Counted from the first letter of the stretch, positions 47,000 through 56,048 are shown. The stretch is DNA of 64,000 bases from Zestomonas insulae (GCF_016901015.1 NZ_JAFEUP010000003.1:434001-498000); one strand, 5' to 3'. The notes: a model not told the origin generated them from the letters alone. Numbers and translations: made by a program.

Positions 47000-47893
47000 T
47001 TAGAGTAAATGCTCTAGTCGTGGCGCCACCGGATCGATGTGCACCAGCACCTCGGCGCGCGGGTAGTGGTTCTGGATCGCTGCGGCGGCCTGCTGGCCGA
47101 GGTCGTGGGCGGTGCGCAGCGGCATGTCGGCGGGTAGCTCGACGTGCACCTGGACGAACCAGCGGCTGCCGGAGACCCGCGTGCGCAGCTCGTGCACGCC
47201 GAGCACGCCGGGCACCGCCGAGGCCAGCTCGAGCATGCGCGTGCCGACATCGGCCGGCAGTTCCTCGTCCATCAGCACGGCGACCGCCTCGCGGGCGATG
47301 CTCACCGCACTCCACAGGATGTACACGGCGATGCCCAGGCCGAACAGCGCATCAACATGCGGCACGCCGAACTGGGCAAGCGCCAGGGCGAGCAGGATGC
47401 TGCCGTTGAGCAGCAGGTCGGAGCGGTAGTGCAGCGAGTCGGCGCGAATCGCCGTGGAACCGGTCAGGCGGATCACCCGCTGCTGGAACATCAGCAGGGC
47501 GACGGTCAGCGCCAGCGCCAGGAGCATCACCGCCATGCCCAGCGGCCCGCCTTCCAGCGGTTGCGGATCGTGCAGGCGCTCGAACGCCTGGACCGCGATC
47601 AGCACCGCACTGCCGGCTATGAACAGCGCCTGGGCCATGGCCGCCAATGCCTCGGCCTTGCCGTGGCCGTAGCGGTGGTCCTCGTCGGCCGGCTGCAGCG
47701 CGTAGCGCACGGCGAGCAGGTTGAGGAACGAGGCGGCGCCGTCGAGCAGCGAGTCGGTGAGGCCGGCGAGCAGGCTGACCGAACCGCTCAGCCACCAGGC
47801 GATGCCCTTGGCGACGATCAGGATGCCCGCCACGCACAGCGAGGCGAGCGTCGCCTGGCGCAGCAGCTGGGCGTGCTGCTGGCTCAGCGACAT
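47000..47893 (-). CDS. Cation diffusion facilitator transporter, FieF-like
   Basis: The 297-residue protein has six membrane helices and a C-terminal cytoplasmic metal-sensing domain (VSGSRWFVQVHVELPADMPL..., residues about 205-290). The metal site is visible as DSLLDGAASF in helix 2 and HYRSDLLLNG in helix 5, which form the D-x3-D and H/D-x3-D pairs of FieF. HRYGHGKAE lies in the loop between helices. The pattern fits zinc, iron or cadmium efflux by proton exchange. Confidence 0.9.
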   Translation of the reverse strand: MSLSQQHAQLLRQATLASLCVAGILIVAKGIAWWLSGSVSLLAGLTDSLLDGAASFLNLLAVRYALQPADEDHRYGHGKAEALAAMAQALFIAGSAVLIAVQAFERLHDPQPLEGGPLGMAVMLLALALTVALLMFQQRVIRLTGSTAIRADSLHYRSDLLLNGSILLALALAQFGVPHVDALFGLGIAVYILWSAVSIAREAVAVLMDEELPADVGTRMLELASAVPGVLGVHELRTRVSGSRWFVQVHVELPADMPLRTAHDLGQQAAAAIQNHYPRAEVLVHIDPVAPRLEHLL

Positions 47894-47936
47894 GCGCGGT
47901 CCCCGCCGAGCCGCGTGGCGCGGGCGCGGTGCACCC

Positions 47937-48356
47937 TTAGGCGGCCGGCTGCAGGCCGTAGCTGGCCAGTTGCTGCAGGCTGCCGCGCTGCTGGAGCAGG
48001 CGCGGGTCGTCGAGCGGCAGGCTGCGCCCGGTTTCGCGTTCGATCAGCGCCTTGAGCTGCTGCTTGTCGACCTGGCCGTCGGCGCCGATGGTCTGCTGCA
48101 GGTCCACCGGATCGACCTGCGCGGTCTCGCCGTCGGGCAGGTAGATGGCGCCGGTGGCGAAGTCGATACCGAAGGCGATCAGCCCGGGGATCACATAGAA
48201 GAGGATGCCGATGGCATCCAGGGCCGCAACCACCGGGTCGATCTTGCCTTCGATCTGTCCGCGCCGGTCGGGGAAGAACAAGGTGCCGCAGGCGGTGAGC
48301 TGGGTGACCAGGGTAACGGTGACGACGCTGCCGATTAGGCGGGACTGCATGCGCAT
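47937..48356 (-). CDS. Predicted lipoprotein, unknown function
   Basis: The 139-residue protein has a signal peptide ending in the lipobox QLTAC (Cys near residue 22), followed by GTLFFPDRRGQIEGKIDPVVAALDAIGILFYVIPGLIAFGIDFATGAIYLP, which contains a hydrophobic hairpin-like stretch, and a polar C-terminus (LKALIERETGRSLPLDD). I do not recognise a named family; such lipoproteins are common in Pseudomonas. It may follow the CDF gene's region but starts near divergent hrpB. Confidence 0.75.
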   Translation of the reverse strand: MRMQSRLIGSVVTVTLVTQLTACGTLFFPDRRGQIEGKIDPVVAALDAIGILFYVIPGLIAFGIDFATGAIYLPDGETAQVDPVDLQQTIGADGQVDKQQLKALIERETGRSLPLDDPRLLQQRGSLQQLASYGLQPAA

Positions 48357-48457
48357 AGGGGCCTCCTGAAATGATTGCGCCACTATACCAAGGCGCGCTG
48401 CCGCGAACCTTGGCAATGTGCCATTTCGACCACGCCGAAGCGCAGGCGGTTCGCCGC

Positions 48458-48463
48458 TATAAT
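48458..48463 (+). promoter_or_regulatory. -10 element candidate for hrpB
   Basis: TATAAT in the context CGCTATAATC lies 25 bases before the hrpB start codon. No good -35 is seen. Confidence 0.4.
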
Positions 48464-48487
48464 CGCCGCCTTGCCGCTGGAGTCCCC

Positions 48488-50995
48488 ATGATCGCCCTGC
48501 CTATCGACGCCGTTCTCGCCGACCTGCGCGCCGCGCTCGCCCTTCGTGACGAGGTGGTGCTGGAAGCGCCGCCGGGGGCCGGCAAGACCACCCGCGTGCC
48601 GCTCGCGCTGCTCAACGAGCCGTGGCTGGCCGGGCAGACCATCCTCATGCTCGAACCGCGCCGGCTGGCCGCGCGTGCCGCCGCCGAGCGGCTGGCCAGC
48701 GAGCTGGGCGAACGGGTCGGCGAGACGGTCGGTTACCGCATCCGCCTGGACAGCAAGGTCGGCCCGCGCACGCGCATCGAGGTGGTCACCGAGGGCATCC
48801 TCGCCCGCCGCCTGCAGGCCGATCCGGCGCTCGACGGCGTCGGCCTGGTGATCTTCGACGAGTTCCACGAGCGCAGCCTGGATGCCGACCTGGCCCTGGC
48901 GCTGTGCCTGAATGGCCGCGAATTGCTGCGCGACACACCGCTCAAGCTGCTGCTGATGTCCGCCACCCTGGAAGGCGAGCGACTCTCGGCGCTGCTCGGC
49001 GCCGCGCCGGTGGTGCGCAGCGAGGGGCGCATGTTCCCGGTGCAGACCCTGTGGGGGGCGCCGGCGCAAGTCGGCGAGGCGCTCGAACCACGGGTGGTGC
49101 AGACCGTGCTGCAGGCGCTCGGCGCCGAGCCCGGCAGCCTGCTGGTGTTTCTCCCCGGCCAGGCGGAGATCCGTCGGGTCCATGAACGCCTCGCCGAGCA
49201 GCTGGACGGGCGCGCCGACATCCTGCTCTGCCCGCTGCACGGCGAGCTGGACCTCGCCGCCCAGCGCGCGGCTATCGAGCCGGCGCCGGCCGGGCAGCGC
49301 AAGGTGGTGCTGGCCACCAACATCGCCGAGACCAGCCTGACCATCGACGGCGTGCGCGTGGTGGTCGACGCCGGGCTGGCGCGGGTGCCGCGCTTCGATC
49401 CGGGCAGCGGCATGACCCGCCTGGCCACTCAGCGTATCTCCCGCGCCAGCGCCACCCAGCGCGCCGGGCGGGCCGGGCGCCTGCAGCCGGGCAGTTGCTA
49501 CCGGCTGTGGTCGCAGACCCAGCACGAGCAGCTGGCCGCCTACGACAGCGCGGAAATCCTCCAGGCCGACCTGGCCGGGCTGGCCCTGCAGCTGGCGCGC
49601 TGGGGAGTCAGCCCGGACGAGCTGCTGTGGCTCGACCCGCCGCCGGCGGCGGCCTACGCCCAGGGCCGCGAACTGCTCGGCCGCCTCGGCGCGCTCGATG
49701 CTCAGGGCCGCCTGACCGCCCACGGCCAGGCCATGGCCGAGCTGCCGGCGCATCCGCGCATCGCCCACCTGCTGCTGCGCGGTCAGGCGTTCGGCCTGGC
49801 CGAGTTGGCCTGCCAGGTCGCCGCGTTGCTCGGCGAGCGGGATATCGGCCCGCGCGGCGCGGGCGCCGACCTGCACAGCCGCCTGGCGCTGCTCGGCGCT
49901 GGTGGTCGCGCCGGCGGCGCCACCCAGCGGGTGCGCCAGCTGGCCCGGCAGTTTCAGGGCTTGTTGCCGCGCAGCAGCGTCGCGGCGCAGGCCGACGCCG
50001 AGCAGCCGCACTGGCTCGGTGCCTTGCTGGCGCTGGCCTATCCCGATCGCATCGCCCGTCAGCGCCGTGCCGGCGGTGCCGACTACCGGCTGGCCAACGG
50101 CCGCGCGGCGCAGTTCGGCGAACCGGACGCACTGATGAAGCACGAATGGCTGGTGGTCGCCGACCTCGGCAGCCGCCAGGGCCAGCGTGAGGAACGTATC
50201 TACCTGGCCGCCGACCTCGACCCGGGGCTGTTCGACGGGCTGCTCGCCGAGCAGGTCAGCCCGCGCGACGAACTGGAGTGGGACGAGCGCGAGGGTGTGC
50301 TGCGCGCCGAACGCCAGCGCCGGGTCGGCGCGCTGGTGCTGGACAGCCAGCCGCTGCCGCAACTCGACCCCGCCGCGCGCGGCCTGGCGCTGCTCGGCCT
50401 GGTCCGCCGCAAGGGCCTGGAGCTGCTCAGCTGGACCCCGGAGCTGCGCCAGTGGCAGGCACGGGTGGCGCTGCTGCGGCGCCTCGACTGGGCGGAGAAG
50501 GGCGCCAGCGAGTGGCCGGACTTGTCCGACGCGGCGCTGCTGGCGAGTCTCGAGGAGTGGCTGCTGCCGTACCTCGACAAGGTCAGCCGGCTCAGCCATT
50601 TCGCCGCCCTCGACCTGCCCGGCATGCTCGCCGGGCTGCTGCCCTGGCCACTGCCGCAGCGCCTCGACGAGCTGGCGCCGCGCAGCCTGGCGGTGCCGTC
50701 CGGCTCGCGGATCGGCATCGATTACAGCGAGGAGCCGCCGGTGCTGGCGGTGCGCTTACAGGAGCTGTTCGGCCTGGCCGAGACGCCGCGCATCGCCGGC
50801 GGCCGGCAGATCGTCAAGCTGCACCTGCTATCGCCGGCGCGCCGCCCGGTGCAGGTGACCCAGGACCTGGCGAGCTTCTGGGCCAATACCTACCTGGAGG
50901 TGAAGAAGGACCTCAAGGGGCGCTATCCCAAGCACTACTGGCCGGACGATCCGCTGATCGCCGAGCCGACTTCGCGCGCCAAGCCACGGCGCTGA
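48488..50995 (+). CDS. hrpB: ATP-dependent RNA helicase HrpB
   Basis: HrpB (835 residues) is a DEAH/RHA-type helicase. Walker A is APPGAGKTTRVP near residue 27, the Walker B box is DEFHER near residue 124 (a DEFH variant normal for the family), then LMSATLEG, the motif V/VI region TNIAETSLTIDGVRVVVDAG and QRAGRAGRLQPG. The C-terminal HrpB-specific region ends the protein. The start MIALPIDAVLADL was chosen by similarity to the family. Its last 61 bases overlap the 3' end of the convergent binding-protein gene. Confidence 0.95.
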   Translation: MIALPIDAVLADLRAALALRDEVVLEAPPGAGKTTRVPLALLNEPWLAGQTILMLEPRRLAARAAAERLASELGERVGETVGYRIRLDSKVGPRTRIEVVTEGILARRLQADPALDGVGLVIFDEFHERSLDADLALALCLNGRELLRDTPLKLLLMSATLEGERLSALLGAAPVVRSEGRMFPVQTLWGAPAQVGEALEPRVVQTVLQALGAEPGSLLVFLPGQAEIRRVHERLAEQLDGRADILLCPLHGELDLAAQRAAIEPAPAGQRKVVLATNIAETSLTIDGVRVVVDAGLARVPRFDPGSGMTRLATQRISRASATQRAGRAGRLQPGSCYRLWSQTQHEQLAAYDSAEILQADLAGLALQLARWGVSPDELLWLDPPPAAAYAQGRELLGRLGALDAQGRLTAHGQAMAELPAHPRIAHLLLRGQAFGLAELACQVAALLGERDIGPRGAGADLHSRLALLGAGGRAGGATQRVRQLARQFQGLLPRSSVAAQADAEQPHWLGALLALAYPDRIARQRRAGGADYRLANGRAAQFGEPDALMKHEWLVVADLGSRQGQREERIYLAADLDPGLFDGLLAEQVSPRDELEWDEREGVLRAERQRRVGALVLDSQPLPQLDPAARGLALLGLVRRKGLELLSWTPELRQWQARVALLRRLDWAEKGASEWPDLSDAALLASLEEWLLPYLDKVSRLSHFAALDLPGMLAGLLPWPLPQRLDELAPRSLAVPSGSRIGIDYSEEPPVLAVRLQELFGLAETPRIAGGRQIVKLHLLSPARRPVQVTQDLASFWANTYLEVKKDLKGRYPKHYWPDDPLIAEPTSRAKPRR

Positions 50996-51738
50996 TAGTC
51001 CGGATCGCCGGGCATGCTGAGGTCGACGCCCTCGCGCTCCAGCGCCAAGTAGGCGGCGTCGAGGTCGTGCAGCAGTTTGGCGGCGTGCGGCTGGTGGCGC
51101 GACACGTGCAGGTACAGCGGCAGGCGTTCCAGCTCGACATGCGGCGGCACCGCCACGCCGAGGGATTGCGCGGCATCGTCGACGGCGATCGAGTAATCGA
51201 GCAGGTAATCGCCGCGCCGGCGCAGGAGCATTTCCAGCGCCGAGTCGTGCGAGCGGGTGCGGTGCTGGCCGATGCCCATGCCCGGATCGTTGAGGTACTG
51301 GTTGATGCTCGCCGAGTAGTTGTAACCGCTGATCATCACCAGCTCGCGGCCGATCAGGTCGACCGGCACCTGCGGCCTGGGCATGTCGGCGCGGTAGTAG
51401 AGGTTGAGGTTGATCGCGCTGAGCTGCTGCTGGCCGGTCAGCACATGGGCTTTCAGCAGTTCCTTGTGCGGCCCGGCCCAGATCTGCACGCTGCCGTCCT
51501 GCAGGCCGGTGTACAGGCGCGCGCTGGGCAGCGAGCGGAGTTCCAGCGGGTAGCCGGCGCGCTCGAGCAACAGTCGCATCATCTCGACCATCGGCCCTTG
51601 CGGCTTGCCGTCGGCATCGGTGTAGATCGACGGCGGGAAATCGTAGAAACCGACCACCACCGGGGCTACGGGTGGGGCGGCGAACGTCATGCCCGCGGCC
51701 AGCGCGAGCAACAGCGGCAGACACTTCAATGTACGCAT
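50935..51738 (-). CDS. Periplasmic substrate-binding protein (SBP_bac_3-like)
   Basis: The 267-residue protein has a signal peptide (LPLLLALAAGMTFAA) and begins its mature part VVVGFYDFPPSIYTDADGKPQGPMVEMMRLLLERAG, which is the start of a type 3 periplasmic binding fold. No ABC transporter genes are adjacent, so it could be a stand-alone sensor, an orphan uptake protein, or a relative of the HAMP/PAS-coupled sensors. Its 3' end overlaps convergent hrpB by 61 bases. Starts at 51738 (MRTLKCL) and 51747 are both possible. Confidence 0.8.
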   Translation of the reverse strand: MRTLKCLPLLLALAAGMTFAAPPVAPVVVGFYDFPPSIYTDADGKPQGPMVEMMRLLLERAGYPLELRSLPSARLYTGLQDGSVQIWAGPHKELLKAHVLTGQQQLSAINLNLYYRADMPRPQVPVDLIGRELVMISGYNYSASINQYLNDPGMGIGQHRTRSHDSALEMLLRRRGDYLLDYSIAVDDAAQSLGVAVPPHVELERLPLYLHVSRHQPHAAKLLHDLDAAYLALEREGVDLSMPGDPDYQRRGLAREVGSAISGSSGQ

Positions 51739-51831
51739 GGACACCATCGCGGCTCGGGCCGTCTTCTTGTCTCTGGCGCTGAGTATGGGCAGAGCTTCTG
51801 GCGTTTGGCCAGCCTCGCGGCCGGCAGCTCG

Positions 51832-52923
51832 TCAGTGCTGCGCCGGCAGGAGGAATCGGCCGACCAGCGGTAGGTGATCGGAGATCTGCAGGGTGTCGCT
51901 GCGCCGCACATTGGCGGCCAGACGGGTCAGTTGCGGGCTGTGGAACAGGTAGTCGAGGGTGCGGTCCGGGCCACTGCTCTGCGGGTCGTTGGGGAAGTGT
52001 GTGTACCAGTCGGCGCGATCGGTGCCGCCGGCCTCGGCCAGGCTGGGAATCATCGGGTATTGCTTGGCCAGCACCGCCAGCTCGCTGTCCGCCGCGTACC
52101 AGCTGCGCTGGCGCAGCCCGAGCCGCTCGTACTGGCCGGGTGGCAGCAGGTTGAAGTCGCCGCCGAACACCCAGGGGGTCTTCTCCGCCTCCAGCTGGGC
52201 GAGCAGGCTGGCGCTCATGGCGATCTGCTTGTGCATAGTGTCGTCGCCCTGGGCGAAGGCATCCAGGTGCGTGTTGATCAGCGCGATCTGCCCGCCACCA
52301 CGCACCGGCAGGTAGCTGAGCAGCAGCGCGCGCTTGAGGGCGAAGGCGCGGGTGATCGGGTCGGCCGGGATCAGCGGCAGTTGCAGGCGCTCGGCGCGGG
52401 CGATCTGGAAGCGGCTGAGGGTGGCCAGCTTCATGCCGACGCTGCCGAGGATCTTCGGGTGCGGCACGAACGCCGCCTTCCAGTAGAACGCCTGGCTGGT
52501 GCACGGATACAGGTCGCTGAGCCGCTCGCGCAGCAGCGCCAACTGGTCCTGGTAGTCGGTGGCCTTGGCGCCTTCGTGCAGTTCCTGCAGCAGCACCACG
52601 TCGGGCGCCTCGTCGCGGATCACCCGCGCCACTTCGTCGAGGGTGAAGGCCAGGTCTTCGGCGGTGGGGCGCAGGTCTGGGCCGCTGCCGTCGGCGAGGT
52701 CGTACCAGAACACGTAGCGCTTGCCGGCCAGGTACTGGACGTTCCAGGTCATCACCTTCAGCGCCTGGCCGGGCTGCAGGCTGGGCGCCGGGCCTTCGCA
52801 ACTGACCGGCAGGTCCTCGCGCGCCGCCGGGTGCCAGGTGAGGATGTAGACCAGGGCGGCGAGACTGGTGGCGATGACCAAGAGGCTGAACAGGATGGGG
52901 CGGATGACGCGCGGCAGGGACAT
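51832..52923 (-). CDS. Endonuclease/exonuclease/phosphatase family protein
   Basis: The 363-residue protein has an N-terminal membrane anchor (residues about 9-30) and then an EEP domain: VMTWNVQYLAG with the metal-binding Asn, VVLLQELHEG with the metal-binding Glu, INTHLDAF, GGDFNLLPPG, and the terminal SDHLPLVGRF with the catalytic Asp-His. The domain is oriented to the periplasm. It may cleave a phosphodiester of a nucleic acid, phospholipid or sphingomyelin; the sequence does not decide. It is 93 bp upstream of the binding-protein gene, on the same strand. Confidence 0.88.
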   Translation of the reverse strand: MSLPRVIRPILFSLLVIATSLAALVYILTWHPAAREDLPVSCEGPAPSLQPGQALKVMTWNVQYLAGKRYVFWYDLADGSGPDLRPTAEDLAFTLDEVARVIRDEAPDVVLLQELHEGAKATDYQDQLALLRERLSDLYPCTSQAFYWKAAFVPHPKILGSVGMKLATLSRFQIARAERLQLPLIPADPITRAFALKRALLLSYLPVRGGGQIALINTHLDAFAQGDDTMHKQIAMSASLLAQLEAEKTPWVFGGDFNLLPPGQYERLGLRQRSWYAADSELAVLAKQYPMIPSLAEAGGTDRADWYTHFPNDPQSSGPDRTLDYLFHSPQLTRLAANVRRSDTLQISDHLPLVGRFLLPAQH

Positions 52924-53017
52924 GGGCTGGGCCTGTCGGGGCTTGGACTATGCTGAAAGCCTAGGAGCATAGCCGACAGCCCGGTCGCTCCCAACCCCAG
53001 TGACGAGGCCTGCGCAG

Positions 53018-53257
53018 ATGAACGAACCGCTGATTGCCCAGCGCGGCCCCTTCGCCGTGCAGGTGCTCGCCGGTCAGGATTACTTCTGGTGCCGCTGCGG
53101 GCGCAGCGCCAGCCAGCCGTTCTGCGACGGTGCGCACAAGGGCAGTGGCATCACCCCGCTGAAGTTCCACGCCGAGGAGGACGACCTGGTGTACCTCTGC
53201 GGCTGCAAGCACACCCGCACGCCGCCGTATTGCGACGGCACCCACAACCGTCTGTAG
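53018..53257 (+). CDS. CDGSH-type iron-sulfur protein with two clusters
   Basis: The 79-residue protein has two CDGSH motifs, CRCGRSASQPFCDGAH near residue 25 and CGCKHTRTPPYCDGTH near residue 61, each with three Cys and one His to hold a 2Fe-2S cluster. This double-motif form without membrane anchor is the bacterial type I/II Miner-like protein. Redox or iron-sulfur transfer roles are proposed for the family. ATG 53018 is used; an ATG at 53000 would add six residues. The SDR gene follows 13 bp later. Confidence 0.9.
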   Translation: MNEPLIAQRGPFAVQVLAGQDYFWCRCGRSASQPFCDGAHKGSGITPLKFHAEEDDLVYLCGCKHTRTPPYCDGTHNRL

Positions 53258-53270
53258 AGGCCGCCCGGGC

Positions 53271-54104
53271 ATGCAGCGCAAGGTCTTCGCCAGCAAGGTG
53301 TTCGAACGCAAGGTGGTGGTGGTCAGCGGCGGTTGTGCCGGCATCGGTCGGGCGCTGGTGCTGCGCATGGCCCAGGCCGGCGCGCGGCTGGCGATCCTCG
53401 ACCTCGAGCAGGGCGAACTGGACAGCCTGGTGCGCCACCTCGCCGATCACCACAACGTCGAGGCGCTCGGCCTGCACTGCGACGTCGCCGACGCGACGCA
53501 GGCGACCGAGGCCATCGCGCGGGTGATCGAGCGCTTCGGCGGGGTCGACGTGCTGATCAACAACGCCGGCATCACCCACCGCAGCACCTTCGCGGAAACC
53601 GACCTGGCGGTGTTCCAGCGGATCATGGCGGTCAACTACTTCGGCGCCCTGCACCTGACCAAGGCGGCGCTGCCCAGCTTGCTGCAGCGCCAGGGGCAGA
53701 TCATCGTCCTCAGCTCGCTGTCGGGCTTCACCCCGCTGCTCTACCGCAGCGCCTACAACGCCAGCAAGCACGCGCTGCACGGCCTGTTCGACACGCTGCG
53801 CTACGAGATCAAGGGCTCCGGGGTCAACGTGATGCTGGTCTGCCCCGGCTTCACCGCCACCGACCTGCGCAAGAACGCGCTGGTCGCCGACGGTTCGGTG
53901 ACCCGCCATCCGCCGCTGGCGATCGGCAAGGTGGCGGCGCCGCAGGATGTCGCCGAGGCGATCTACCAGGGCGCGCTGCGGCGCCGGCGCTTGCTGGTGC
54001 TGTCCAACGTCGACTGGCGCGCGCGGGTCCTGGCGCGCTTCTTCCCGCGGCTGTTCGAACGCGTGCTGCTGCCGCGGATTTCCGGGCTCAAGCCGCAGCG
54101 CTAG
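53271..54104 (+). CDS. Short-chain dehydrogenase/reductase
   Basis: The 277-residue enzyme has the Rossmann motif VVSGGCAGIGRAL near residue 19 (a GGxxGIG variant of TGxxxGIG), LHCDVAD, INNAGITH, and the catalytic YNASK near residue 164 with the upstream Ser in LSSLSG. The C-terminus (RARVLARFFPRLFERVLLPRI) is basic and hydrophobic. It resembles the DHRS7-like branch of SDRs with a possible membrane association. Probably cotranscribed with the CDGSH gene. Confidence 0.9.
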   Translation: MQRKVFASKVFERKVVVVSGGCAGIGRALVLRMAQAGARLAILDLEQGELDSLVRHLADHHNVEALGLHCDVADATQATEAIARVIERFGGVDVLINNAGITHRSTFAETDLAVFQRIMAVNYFGALHLTKAALPSLLQRQGQIIVLSSLSGFTPLLYRSAYNASKHALHGLFDTLRYEIKGSGVNVMLVCPGFTATDLRKNALVADGSVTRHPPLAIGKVAAPQDVAEAIYQGALRRRRLLVLSNVDWRARVLARFFPRLFERVLLPRISGLKPQR

Positions 54105-54105
54105 G

Positions 54106-54510
54106 TCACTCCAGCGTGCTGTCCCAGAAGGCCGCTTCGATCTTGTGGCCGTCGAGGTCGCGCACGAAGCAGCCGTAGTACGGCGCGCCGTACTCCTCGC
54201 GCGGGCCGGGCGCGCCGTCGCCGCTCGCGCCGGCGGCCAGGGCGGCCTGGTAGAAAGCGTCCACCGCTTCCTTGCCGAGGGCGATGAAGCCGAAGTGGGT
54301 GCCGTTGCCTAGGCTCGCCGGTTGGCCGTCGATCGGCCGCTGCACCCAAAACTCGGGGAAGTCGCGGCCGTAGGCCACGGCGCCGGGGTGCTCCATGATC
54401 CGCTGGCAGCCGAGGGTGGCCAGCACTTCGTCGTAGAAGGCCACGGCGCGCTCGAACTGGTTGGTGCCGATGGACACGTGGGACAGGATGCTGGGCGGGA
54501 TATCGGTCAT
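54106..54510 (-). CDS. VOC-family glyoxalase-like protein
   Basis: The 134-residue protein is a vicinal oxygen chelate protein: HVSIGTNQFERAVAFYDEVLATLGC at the N-terminus and YGAPYYGCFVRDLDGHKIEAAFWDSTLE at the end carry the metal-binding His and Glu positions. Members include glyoxalase I, dioxygenases and resistance proteins; the substrate is not known. It is convergent with the SDR gene with one base between stops. Confidence 0.88.
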   Translation of the reverse strand: MTDIPPSILSHVSIGTNQFERAVAFYDEVLATLGCQRIMEHPGAVAYGRDFPEFWVQRPIDGQPASLGNGTHFGFIALGKEAVDAFYQAALAAGASGDGAPGPREEYGAPYYGCFVRDLDGHKIEAAFWDSTLE

Positions 54511-54582
54511 TGCGGGGTCCTCCTTGGAAAGTCGCCCGGTTAACCTTAGCGGTCCCGCGTCACCTCTACCCGCCGGTTTGTC

Positions 54583-55248
54583 TTAAAAGGTTTGCGGGCG
54601 GGCGAGCATGAACAGGCGGAACACCACCACGCTGGCGAACAGCTGCAGGAAGCTGCGCAGGCAATCGACCAGCAGCGGCAGCAGGCCCTCGTTCGGCACG
54701 CTGAGGTAGCTGAACAGCAGCCAGTCGAAGCCCCACAGCGGCGCCATCACCGCCAGCAGGCAGCTCAGCACCAGCCAGAACTGGCCGTTGGTCAGGCGGA
54801 AGCTTTCGCGCAGGGCTTCCAGCGGCGACTGGCGTTCCAGCACCACCAGGTACTCGGCGTAGGCCAGCTTGATCATCACCCACAGCCCGGGCAGCACGAA
54901 CAGCGAAACGCCGATCATGATCAGCAGGCTGCTCAGCGCGGTGAGCACGGCAAAGCGCGGCCACAGCTGCAGGGCCATCGCCAGCAGGTCGCGGTGCCGC
55001 TGCGGGACGCCGCGCGTGCGGCTGTCCAGATAGAGAATCAGCGCGCCGGTGTACAGCGGGTAGAACAGCAGGCCGAGGAGTAGCTCGGAGGCAGCCGGTG
55101 CGCTGTCGCCGAGACTGGCCAGCAGCACTTGCCGGGCCAGGCATTCGATCGCCACCAGCGGCAGGCAGAGCAGGGCGATGGCGCCGAGGTGGCGGGAGAA
55201 GAAGTACCAGGAGTCGCGGAGGATCGGCAGCGGGTTCATCGGGGACAT
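54583..55248 (-). CDS. YciC-like multi-pass membrane protein
   Basis: The 221-residue protein has about five or six membrane helices and the pattern PILRDSWYFFSRHLGAIALLCLPLVAIECL ... GVSLFVLPGLWVMIKLAYAEYLVVLERQSPLEALRESFRLTNGQFW of the YciC/UPF0259 family. Function is unknown. The start MSPMNPLP is uncertain; ATG 55239 gives MNPLP, and there is no strong Shine-Dalgarno site for either. Confidence 0.8.
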   Translation of the reverse strand: MSPMNPLPILRDSWYFFSRHLGAIALLCLPLVAIECLARQVLLASLGDSAPAASELLLGLLFYPLYTGALILYLDSRTRGVPQRHRDLLAMALQLWPRFAVLTALSSLLIMIGVSLFVLPGLWVMIKLAYAEYLVVLERQSPLEALRESFRLTNGQFWLVLSCLLAVMAPLWGFDWLLFSYLSVPNEGLLPLLVDCLRSFLQLFASVVVFRLFMLARPQTF

Positions 55249-55312
55249 CGGTGGCAGGAGGACAGGGGCGACACTGTAGCCGATGGTCGCGATGCCGCCC
55301 AACGCCACTGTG

Positions 55313-55525
55313 TTACCGGCGGCGCAGCAGCTGCCAGAGCGCCAGGCCGAGCAGCACCCCGCCGATCAGCCGCGTGCTGTCCGCCGACAGGGCACTACGG
55401 CCGATGCCGGTGCCGCTCAGCGGCCGGACCAGGCTGAAGCCGACACCGTGCTCGGCGAACAGCAGGGCGGCGCCGAGGGCGAGCAGGATCAGCCACGGCC
55501 AGTTGGCGTGCAGAAAGGCCCTCAT
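55313..55525 (-). CDS. Small two-helix membrane protein, unknown
   Basis: The 70-residue frame MRAFLHANWPWLILLALGAA... has two membrane segments (residues about 8-27 and 51-66) and ends LLRRR. It overlaps the end of the YbaK gene by four bases (ATGA), so coupling supports it. I recognise no family. Confidence 0.6.
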   Translation of the reverse strand: MRAFLHANWPWLILLALGAALLFAEHGVGFSLVRPLSGTGIGRSALSADSTRLIGGVLLGLALWQLLRRR

Positions 55526-56037
55526 GGGGCGCTGGCGTGCAGGTGGTGTACGCGGTTCGGCAGGCTGGCGAGCAGGCGCGGCAGGTCAGCGGTGGCCACC
55601 TCCAGGGTCAGCTCCGGCGGGCCGGGCGAATAGAGCAAGTGCTCGTGGCCGAGCAGCGCGTCGTCGAACACCAACTCGATCTCTGCCGCATGGCCGAACG
55701 GGCAGGCGCACTGCGGCACGCAGCCGGTCAGCTCGATCAGTTCGGCGTCGCTGGCGACGCTCGGTCGTGCGCCGAGCAGGGTCTTCAGGCGTGGCCAGTC
55801 GGCGCGCGCGCCCTCGGCGGTCACCAGCATGGCGTAGCGGCCGTCCTTGAGACGCAGGAACAGGCTCTTGCTCTCCACCCCGCGCAGGCCGAAGCGGGCG
55901 CGCACGGCATGGGCGGTCGGGTAGTCGAGCACCGGTTCGTGCTCGACCAGGCGATAGGCGATGGCCTGTGTGTCGAGCAAGGCGAGGTTGCGGTCGTAGA
56001 GGGACATGAGCGCTGCGCTGGCGGAAGGGCCGGCCAT
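55522..56037 (-). CDS. YbaK/ProX-domain aminoacyl-tRNA deacylase
   Basis: The product has 171 residues from ATG 56037, or 161 from ATG 56007 (MSLYDRNLALL). The YbaK domain is seen as ESKSLFLRLKDGRYAMLVTAEGARADWPRLK, followed by TGCVPQCACPFG, where the first cysteine and the glycine-rich loop lie, and LGHEHLLYSPGPPELTLEV at the end. Such proteins hydrolyse misacylated tRNAs such as Ala-tRNA-Pro or Cys-tRNA-Pro, and this is a stand-alone form of the ProX type. A CAGGG sequence upstream favours 56037. Confidence 0.85.
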   Translation of the reverse strand: MAGPSASAALMSLYDRNLALLDTQAIAYRLVEHEPVLDYPTAHAVRARFGLRGVESKSLFLRLKDGRYAMLVTAEGARADWPRLKTLLGARPSVASDAELIELTGCVPQCACPFGHAAEIELVFDDALLGHEHLLYSPGPPELTLEVATADLPRLLASLPNRVHHLHASAP

Positions 56038-56048
56038 GATAACCCTGC

